Positions 24,696-30,093 of a stretch of DNA of 30,093 bases are shown here, piece after piece (within the stretch, counting starts at the first letter, position 1; each line of letters starts with the position of its first letter). A model generated the notes under the pieces. It had not been told where the DNA came from and made no database searches. It worked only from the letters and a program-made list of their open reading frames with translations. The stretch is from MED-G116 sp038107835 (GTDB lineage: Bacteria; Pseudomonadota; Alphaproteobacteria; Puniceispirillales; Puniceispirillaceae): contig JAYNHH010000028.1 of assembly GCA_038107835.1 (NCBI GenBank), positions 1-30,093 of the forward strand, read 5' to 3'. Both the position numbers and the translations under genes were made by a program.

Positions 24696-25955
24696 TCAGG
24701 TTACGGTTTTGCGGGCGTGGAATTGTGGGGCGTCCCACTGCCGCGTGTCCAGAATATGCGCAAATCTGTCGGCCGCGTGCCACACATCGGCAAAGCCAAT
24801 ATACAGAGGAGCAAAGCCAAAGCGCAGAATGTCGGGACTGCGAAAATCGCCAATCACCCCGGCGGCGATCAACGCGCTCATCATCGCATAACCGCCATCG
24901 GGGTGGGTGAATGACACTTGTGATCCGCGCTGTTGCCGCTCGCGGGGGGTGATCAGCGTCAGATCATGGCCAGCGCATTTGCGGTCAATCAAGTTGATGA
25001 AGTAATCTGCCAGATCGAGTGATTTTTCCCGCAACGCCGACAGGTCAACATCCGCCCAGACATCGAGCGCCTGATCGAGTGCAACCATGCTCAACACTGG
25101 CGGTGTGCCACACAGGAACTGCGTGATATCGCGGGCCGGCTGATAGTCCGGGGAAAAGGCGAAGGGTGTTGCATGGGCAAACCAGCCTGAAAGCGGCTGC
25201 TGGCAGTGGCCTAGATGCTGCGGTGCGACATAGAGATAGCCAGGCGCGCCCGGCCCGCCATTCAGATATTTATAGGTGCAGCCAACGGCAAAATCGACTC
25301 TCGCCGCGGCAAGCTCCACTGGCATGGCGCCAGCTGAATGCGCCAGATCCCAGATCACCAGTGCGCCAACGGCATGCGCCGCAGCGGTCAGCGCCGCCAT
25401 ATCATGGCGAAAGCCATTGCGGTAATTGACATGGGTGAGCATGAGTACGGCAACATCCTCATCCAGTGCCGGCAGCACCGCCTGCGGTGTGTCAACCCTG
25501 ACCAGCTCATGTGTTTCGCCCGTCAGCCGGATCAGGCCCTCGGCGATATAATTGTCGGTCGGAAAATTGTCGCGTTCGGTCAGGATTCTGCGGCGTTTGC
25601 CACCATTCACGGCTGCCGCCCTGTCGAGTGCTGCGGCAAGCAGCTTGAACAGATTGACCGAGGTGGAATCGGCGACGACAACGCTGCCCGGTTCAGCGCC
25701 GATGACTGTCTCCAGCTTGGCCGCAACGCTCAGCGGCAGGTCAACCCAGCCAGCGCTGTTCCAGCTGCGGATCAGATCAACACCCCATTCGCTGGCAAGC
25801 GTGTCTGCAACGCGTTGATCAACACCTTTTGGCAGCGCGCCAAGCGAGTTGCCATCAAGATAGATGACCCCTTCAGGCAGAGTGAACCGGTCTGCCATTC
25901 CGGCCAGCGGGTCGGCGGCATCAAGCGCCGCGGCAGCGGCAATCGAGAGATCCAT
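24696..25955 (-). CDS. kynU: Kynureninase
   Basis: 419-residue PLP enzyme that cleaves L-kynurenine to anthranilate and alanine (or 3-hydroxykynurenine to 3-hydroxyanthranilate). The PLP lysine is Lys229 in VGCTYKYLNGGPGAPGYLYV (225-244). Other family blocks are YLDGNSLGALPK (32-43), DSTSVNLFK (96-104), NFPTDNYIAEGL (130-141), LTHVNYRNG (173-181) and IWDLAHSAGA (201-210), where the Asp contacts the PLP ring nitrogen. The ATG at 25955 gives a protein of family length; upstream in-frame starts to 25988 have no ribosome site. Tryptophan dioxygenase and formamidase genes are not in the window. Divergent from the quinone oxidoreductase at 26133. Confidence 0.93.
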   Translation of the reverse strand: MDLSIAAAAALDAADPLAGMADRFTLPEGVIYLDGNSLGALPKGVDQRVADTLASEWGVDLIRSWNSAGWVDLPLSVAAKLETVIGAEPGSVVVADSTSVNLFKLLAAALDRAAAVNGGKRRRILTERDNFPTDNYIAEGLIRLTGETHELVRVDTPQAVLPALDEDVAVLMLTHVNYRNGFRHDMAALTAAAHAVGALVIWDLAHSAGAMPVELAAARVDFAVGCTYKYLNGGPGAPGYLYVAPQHLGHCQQPLSGWFAHATPFAFSPDYQPARDITQFLCGTPPVLSMVALDQALDVWADVDLSALREKSLDLADYFINLIDRKCAGHDLTLITPRERQQRGSQVSFTHPDGGYAMMSALIAAGVIGDFRSPDILRFGFAPLYIGFADVWHAADRFAHILDTRQWDAPQFHARKTVT

Positions 25956-26132
25956 GATCCTAAGAAACCCCATAAACAAAGAGCGCATGGCTGGACAAAA
26001 AGCGGCGCGCTCCCATATCTACAGCTGCGGTGGTCTGGCGACATCCTATGTATTTTTGCCGGTTTTGTCTATTCTCGCCATTGACCGTTCGCCACCAACT
26101 GAGCGCTGAAAAAACCTGCAGGAGGAAGTGAA

Positions 26133-27107
26133 ATGCCATTCGCAATGGTCGCAAAGACAAAGGGCGGTGCCGATGTGCTGGCCCGCATGGAAATTGACAT
26201 GCCGCAGGCGGGAGCAGATGAGGTTCTGGTCCGCCATGAGGCGATTGGCGTCAATTTCATTGATATCTATATTCGCGAGGGAGCCTATCCCTGGCCGGTT
26301 GAGGAAAATCTCATCCTTGGCAGTGAGGGATGCGGCATTGTCGAGGCGGTTGGTGAGGGCGTTGACGGGATTGCCGTTGGTGATCGGGTTGCCTATGCCC
26401 AGCCGAACGGTGCCTATGCGACGCACCGTGTCATTGCTGCGGCAATGGTGGTCAGGGTCCCGGATGCAATCGCCTCTGATGTTGCCGCGGCCACCATGCT
26501 CAAGGGGCTGACCGTCGCCTATCTGGTCAACCGCAGCTATCAGGTAAAACCGGGTAATGTGGTGCTGTTTCATGCGGCGGCTGGCGGTGTCGGCCTGTTG
26601 GCTGGTCAATGGCTGAAATCGTTGGGCGCAACGGTAATCGGCACGGCCGGTGGGGCAGAAAAATGCGCCCTTGCGGCCGCCAATGGCTATGATCATGTGA
26701 TTGATTACCGGACGCAGGATTTTGCCGCAGAAATTGACCGGATCACCGATGGTGTCGGCGTCGATGTCGTCTATGACTCGGTTGGCAATGACACGATGGC
26801 AAAGAGCCTGACAGCAACCCGTCGCCATGGAACCGTGGTCAATTTTGGCCAGTCATCCGGTCCCTACACCGATTTTCAGATCAAGGATCTGGCTATTGGT
26901 TCACTCTATCTGACGCGCCCGACGCTGTTCCATTTCACCGCTGAACGTGCCTGGCTGGAAGCGGCCAGCGCTGACATGTTTGAGCGCATTGCCAGTGGCA
27001 GCCTGTCGGTGGCAATCAACCAGCATGTTCCTCTGGACGACGTTGCCGGGGCGCACCGTGCGCTTGCTGGCCGGCAGACAACGGGATGCACGGTCCTGAC
27101 CGTCTAG
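26133..27107 (+). CDS. qorA: NADPH:quinone oxidoreductase (QorA-type, zinc-free MDR family)
   Basis: 324-residue medium-chain dehydrogenase/reductase without zinc ligands. The N-terminal GroES-like domain shows AIGVNFIDIYIREGAYPWP (about 37-55) and LGSEGCGIVEAVGEGV (about 61-76); the Rossmann domain has HAAAGGVGLLAGQWLKSLGA (split near 149-168), then DYRTQDF and VYDSVGNDT. These are hallmarks of E. coli Qor-like quinone reductases that use NADPH. The ATG at 26133 follows AGGAGG by seven bases. It is a single-gene unit between divergent kynU and convergent xsc, ended by a strong terminator. Confidence 0.92.
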   Translation: MPFAMVAKTKGGADVLARMEIDMPQAGADEVLVRHEAIGVNFIDIYIREGAYPWPVEENLILGSEGCGIVEAVGEGVDGIAVGDRVAYAQPNGAYATHRVIAAAMVVRVPDAIASDVAAATMLKGLTVAYLVNRSYQVKPGNVVLFHAAAGGVGLLAGQWLKSLGATVIGTAGGAEKCALAAANGYDHVIDYRTQDFAAEIDRITDGVGVDVVYDSVGNDTMAKSLTATRRHGTVVNFGQSSGPYTDFQIKDLAIGSLYLTRPTLFHFTAERAWLEAASADMFERIASGSLSVAINQHVPLDDVAGAHRALAGRQTTGCTVLTV

Positions 27108-27147
27108 GCGGCAATGTTCTGAACGCCGGCCCTGCAGAGATCAAAAA

Positions 27148-27175
27148 AGCCGCGCAGGAACAATCCTGCGCGGCT
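27148..27175. terminator. Bidirectional rho-independent terminator
   Basis: A perfect 12-bp stem AGCCGCGCAGGA/TCCTGCGCGGCT closes an ACAA tetraloop. The minus strand continues with TTTTT after the stem, so it is strongest for xsc; the plus strand has GCCTTTT and should also stop qorA transcription. Confidence 0.93.
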
Positions 27176-27218
27176 GCCTTTTGCGGAATGGCGATGCCGT
27201 TCCAAATTTTGTTGATGG

Positions 27219-28997
27219 TTATGCCAGCGCCTGCTTGCGCATGTCACCTTTGCTGATGCCAGCCACTGAAACGGGCTTTTTCATCGCATCGCGGCGGAAT
27301 GGCTCGCCAAGTTCCTGGTTGAGCATCACCTCGATGAAGGTTGTCTTGCCGTCCTTCATCTGGGCATCAACTGCCTTGTCCAGTGCGTCGGTCAACTCGT
27401 CCATCGAATAGACAGCGACACCTTCAACGCCGCACGCTTTTGCAATACCGGCATAGGACACCTGCTGGTCAAGTTCGGTACCGACGAAATTGTCATCGAA
27501 CCACAAGGTGGTGTTGCGCTTTTCCGCGCCCCACTGATAGTTGCGGAAGATGATCATGGTGATTGGTGGCCATTCGTCTCTGCCGATGGCGGACATTTCA
27601 TTCATTGAAATGCCAAAGGCCCCATCGCCGGCAAAACCGACGACTGGCACATCTGGCCGGCCGATCTTTGCGCCCATGATTGACGGCAGACCATAGCCGC
27701 ACGGGCCGAACAGACCGGGTGCCAGATATTTGCGTCCTTCGTCAAAGGTTGGGTAGGCGTTGCCGATGGCGCAGTTGTTGCCGATGTCGGACGAGATGAT
27801 GGCTTCTTTCGGCAAGGCGCTCTGGATCGCACGCCAGGCCATGCGGGGTGACATTTTCTCCGGCTCACGGCCGCGGGCCCGCTCGTTCCAGGTTGTTCCA
27901 GGATCATCATCCTCATGATCAAGCGAGGTCAGTTCCTGCGCCCAGGCTGATTTTGTCGTGGCAATGATTTCCTTGCGTGCGGCGCGGCCCTTGTCGCCGG
28001 CATTGCTTCCCAGCTTTTCCAGCAGGCTTTCGGCCACCTGTTTTGCATCGCCAACGATGCCGACAGTCACCGGCTTGGTCAGACCAATACGGTCAGGGTT
28101 GATGTCGACCTGAATGATCTTGGCGTCCTTCGGCCAGTAATCAATGCCATAGCCGGGCAGTGTCGAAAACGGGTTCAGGCGGGTGCCGAGGGCGAGAACA
28201 ACATCGGCTTTGGCGATCAGCTCCATGCCGGCCTTTGATCCGTTATAGCCAAGCGGCCCAGCGTGCAGCGGGTGTGACCCGGGAAATGCGTCATTATGCT
28301 GATAGCCACAGCAGACCGGGGCGTCCAGTCGCTCGGCAAGTTTCATCGAGGCGTCGATGGCGCCGCCAATGACCACACCAGCGCCGTTCAGCATGACCGG
28401 GAATTCGGCCTCTGACAGCATCCGTGCGGCCTCGCTCAGGGCAGCCTCTCCGCCTGCTGGGCGCTCGAACTCGACGATGGCCGGCAAATCGATGTCGATG
28501 ACCTGCGTCCAGAAATCACGTGGCACATTGATCTGCGCCGGTGCCGAGGCGCGCTTTGCCTGCAGGATGACCCGGTTCAACGTTTCGGCGATTCGTGATG
28601 GATCGCGCACCTCTTCCTGGTAGGCAACCATATCCTCGAACAGGGCCATCTGTTCGACTTCCTGAAAGCCACCCTGACCAAGCGTTTTGTTAGCCGCCTG
28701 CGGTGTCACCAGCAGAAGCGGTGTGTGGTTCCAATAGGCGGTTTTGACGGGCGTTACAAAATTCGTGATTCCGGGGCCGTTCTGGGCAACCATCATCGAC
28801 ATCTGGCCGGTGGCTCGGGTGAAACCGTCTGCCATCATGCCGGCGTTGCATTCATGCGCCGCATCCCAGAAGGTGATGCCAGCTTCTGGAAACAGGTCGG
28901 AAATCGGCATCATTGCCGAGCCAATGATACCAAAGGCGTGTTCAATACCATGCATCTGCAGAACTTTTACAAATGCCTCTTCGGTCGTCATCTTCAT
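27219..28997 (-). CDS. xsc: Sulfoacetaldehyde acetyltransferase
   Basis: 592-residue thiamine-diphosphate enzyme that converts sulfoacetaldehyde and phosphate to acetyl phosphate and sulfite, the key C-S cleavage in taurine and other C2-sulfonate catabolism. The start MTTEEAFVKVLQMHGIEHAF is characteristic of Xsc. The TPP-activating Glu49 is in HECNAGMMADG, and the TPP/Mg motif runs from GDGAFG (457-462) to Asn485 in FRNYQWG. The GYNGSKAGMELI and LGTRLNPFSTLPGYG blocks also fit Xsc rather than acetolactate synthase. ATG 28997 or the second ATG 28991 may start it; GGGGTAA precedes them. No phosphate acetyltransferase, taurine transaminase/dehydrogenase or sulfite exporter lies beside it in this window. 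Confidence 0.95.
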   Translation of the reverse strand: MKMTTEEAFVKVLQMHGIEHAFGIIGSAMMPISDLFPEAGITFWDAAHECNAGMMADGFTRATGQMSMMVAQNGPGITNFVTPVKTAYWNHTPLLLVTPQAANKTLGQGGFQEVEQMALFEDMVAYQEEVRDPSRIAETLNRVILQAKRASAPAQINVPRDFWTQVIDIDLPAIVEFERPAGGEAALSEAARMLSEAEFPVMLNGAGVVIGGAIDASMKLAERLDAPVCCGYQHNDAFPGSHPLHAGPLGYNGSKAGMELIAKADVVLALGTRLNPFSTLPGYGIDYWPKDAKIIQVDINPDRIGLTKPVTVGIVGDAKQVAESLLEKLGSNAGDKGRAARKEIIATTKSAWAQELTSLDHEDDDPGTTWNERARGREPEKMSPRMAWRAIQSALPKEAIISSDIGNNCAIGNAYPTFDEGRKYLAPGLFGPCGYGLPSIMGAKIGRPDVPVVGFAGDGAFGISMNEMSAIGRDEWPPITMIIFRNYQWGAEKRNTTLWFDDNFVGTELDQQVSYAGIAKACGVEGVAVYSMDELTDALDKAVDAQMKDGKTTFIEVMLNQELGEPFRRDAMKKPVSVAGISKGDMRKQALA

Positions 28998-29365
28998 GAT
29001 GTGTTACCCCTATTGTTTTTGCGGTCTTTAGCCGTAAATCTGGAATGCGGTCGTCTGTGTATGTCCGGCCTGTCCGTGAATTCACCCATGACCTCGCGGT
29101 GAACACAGGGCCGGGACATGCGGGCAGGACATCAACAGCGCTGGTGCGCTGCGCCTTCTAATACTATCAATCGCAGGCTGTGCCAACTGGGATTAGAGCC
29201 AGATTTTGCTAAATTTGGGTCCAAATCTGCAAACGGGGGGCGTTGGCCGCGTCTATCCGGTTTTTTGGCTTCCCATGATCTTGTGATAACAGCAACAAGT
29301 TGCCCGGCCGGTGGCTTGGGTATAGCGTATGTGCCGGTATTATGGCGCGAGTGAGTGGCAGGGAT
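28998..29365. promoter_or_regulatory. Gene-free region upstream of xsc and of the right-edge transporter
   Basis: 368 bp without a credible gene. It holds several dyads: ATTTGG/CCAAAT with a two-base centre (29213-29226), nested in AGATTT/AAATCT (29201-29228), and GCAAC/GTTGC (29292-29303). Both xsc (leftward) and the transporter (rightward) must be driven from here. No clear -35/-10 pair was found. Confidence 0.4.
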
Positions 29366-30093
29366 ATGGCAGTTTGGGTGTGGGTGACATTGGCGGCGGC
29401 GGCGGCGCAGACAATTCGTGGTGCTGGCCAGCGGGGATTGAAACCGAAGCTGGGTGACTTTGGGGCAAGCCTGATCCGCTTTTCCTATGCCATTCCCTTT
29501 GCCTGGGCATGGATCTATCTCTATGGCGACATCGCTGGCCAGACGATTCCTGTCTGGAACCAGCCCTTTTTGTTCTGGGTGACGATCGCGGCGGTGATGC
29601 AGATCATCTTTACCGTGACACTGGTGATGCTGTTCTCGCACCGGTCCTTTGCTGCGGGGACGGCCTTTTCCAAGACCGAGGTGGTTCAGGCAGCCATTTT
29701 TGAGGCATTGATCATCGGGTTCGTCGTTAGCTTTCAGGTTGGTCTTGCGATTGTCATTGGCGTCATCGCCGTGTTTTTCCTGTCGCTGGCAAAGAGCAGT
29801 CTGACCTTTGGCAATCTTGTGCGCTCGCTGCTGACCCGGCAAACCGCAATCGGTCTTGCCAGCGGTGCAAGCCTTGGTTTCTGCACGGTTGCCTATCGGG
29901 TGGCCACGGATTCGCTGGAAGGCGCGGATCTGATGATGCGGGCCAGCCTGTCAGGTGGTGTTTCGGTGCTGATTCAGACGGCGCTGTTGGGCGGCTTCAT
30001 GTGGTTGCGGGCGCGGGATCAGCTGATTGCCACATTTGTCGAATGGCGGGCCAGTCTGATTGTTGGGCTGTCTGGTGCGGTTGCGACCGTTTG
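29366..30093 (+). CDS. EamA-like DMT transporter, 3' end beyond window
   Basis: 242 codons of a hydrophobic protein continue off the right edge. The start reads MAVWVWVTLAAAAAQTIRGAG, then FGASLIRFSYAIPFAWAWIYLY, a pattern I associate with a branch of ten-helix EamA-like transporters common in alphaproteobacteria. Seven or so helices are visible, including FWVTIAAVMQIIFTVTLVMLF, FEALIIGFVVSFQVGLAIVIG and TAIGLASGASLGFCTVAYRVA. I chose the ATG at 29366; an in-frame ATG at 29342 and a GTG at 29351 are alternatives and no start has a good ribosome site. It is divergent from xsc; a sulfonate-related role is a guess. Confidence 0.75.
   Translation, partial: MAVWVWVTLAAAAAQTIRGAGQRGLKPKLGDFGASLIRFSYAIPFAWAWIYLYGDIAGQTIPVWNQPFLFWVTIAAVMQIIFTVTLVMLFSHRSFAAGTAFSKTEVVQAAIFEALIIGFVVSFQVGLAIVIGVIAVFFLSLAKSSLTFGNLVRSLLTRQTAIGLASGASLGFCTVAYRVATDSLEGADLMMRASLSGGVSVLIQTALLGGFMWLRARDQLIATFVEWRASLIVGLSGAVATV

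Overview
The window reads as a chromosomal stretch of an alphaproteobacterium, possibly a marine heterotroph. This rests on the gene complement (membrane-anchored PuuD urate oxidase, fused carnitine dehydrogenase/thioesterase, Xsc) and on moderately high G+C with tightly packed, often overlapping genes. The genus cannot be fixed from the sequence. No rRNA, tRNA, CRISPR array, insertion sequence or transcription-factor gene was seen.

Region 1 (1-6273, minus strand, transcribed right to left) is a five-gene operon: BKACE family 3-dehydrocarnitine cleavage enzyme, L-carnitine dehydrogenase fused to a betainyl-CoA thioesterase, acyl-CoA dehydrogenase, ADP-forming acyl-CoA ligase, and CaiD-type crotonobetainyl-CoA hydratase (cut by the left edge). 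Together they suggest a route from gamma-butyrobetaine through CoA-bound intermediates to carnitine, then to glycine betaine plus acetoacetate. A methylmalonate/malonate-semialdehyde dehydrogenase (6601-8100) diverges from it across a 327-bp regulatory gap, and a strong two-way terminator (8131-8166) closes this block.

Region 2 (8191-18252) is a purine-degradation locus. On the minus strand lie uraD and a D-2-hydroxyacid FAD dehydrogenase. Divergent from them, on the plus strand, lies hiuH-xdhA-xdhB-xdhC-puuD-puuE-allA, with most junctions overlapping. This covers hypoxanthine/xanthine to urate to allantoin to allantoate, and ureidoglycolate to glyoxylate and urea. The allantoate to ureidoglycolate step (allantoicase) is not in the window. 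Region 4 feeds this pathway.

Region 3 (18253-19799) is a decayed patch: an orphan plus-strand promoter-like site, a full-length MFS transporter gene carrying two in-frame stop codons, and upstream of it, facing away, a tandem 16-bp repeat followed by a near-ideal Shine-Dalgarno and ATG that leads only into the antisense of the next gene.

Region 4 (19800-23525, minus) is a xanthine/urate-type NCS2 permease, a guanine/8-oxoguanine-type deaminase and an EamA exporter. Region 5 (23731-25955, minus) is kynureninase plus another EamA transporter. Region 6 holds a QorA-type quinone oxidoreductase (26133-27107, plus) convergent with sulfoacetaldehyde acetyltransferase xsc (27219-28997, minus), separated by a strong two-way terminator. 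After a 368-bp gene-free stretch a third EamA-like transporter runs off the right edge.
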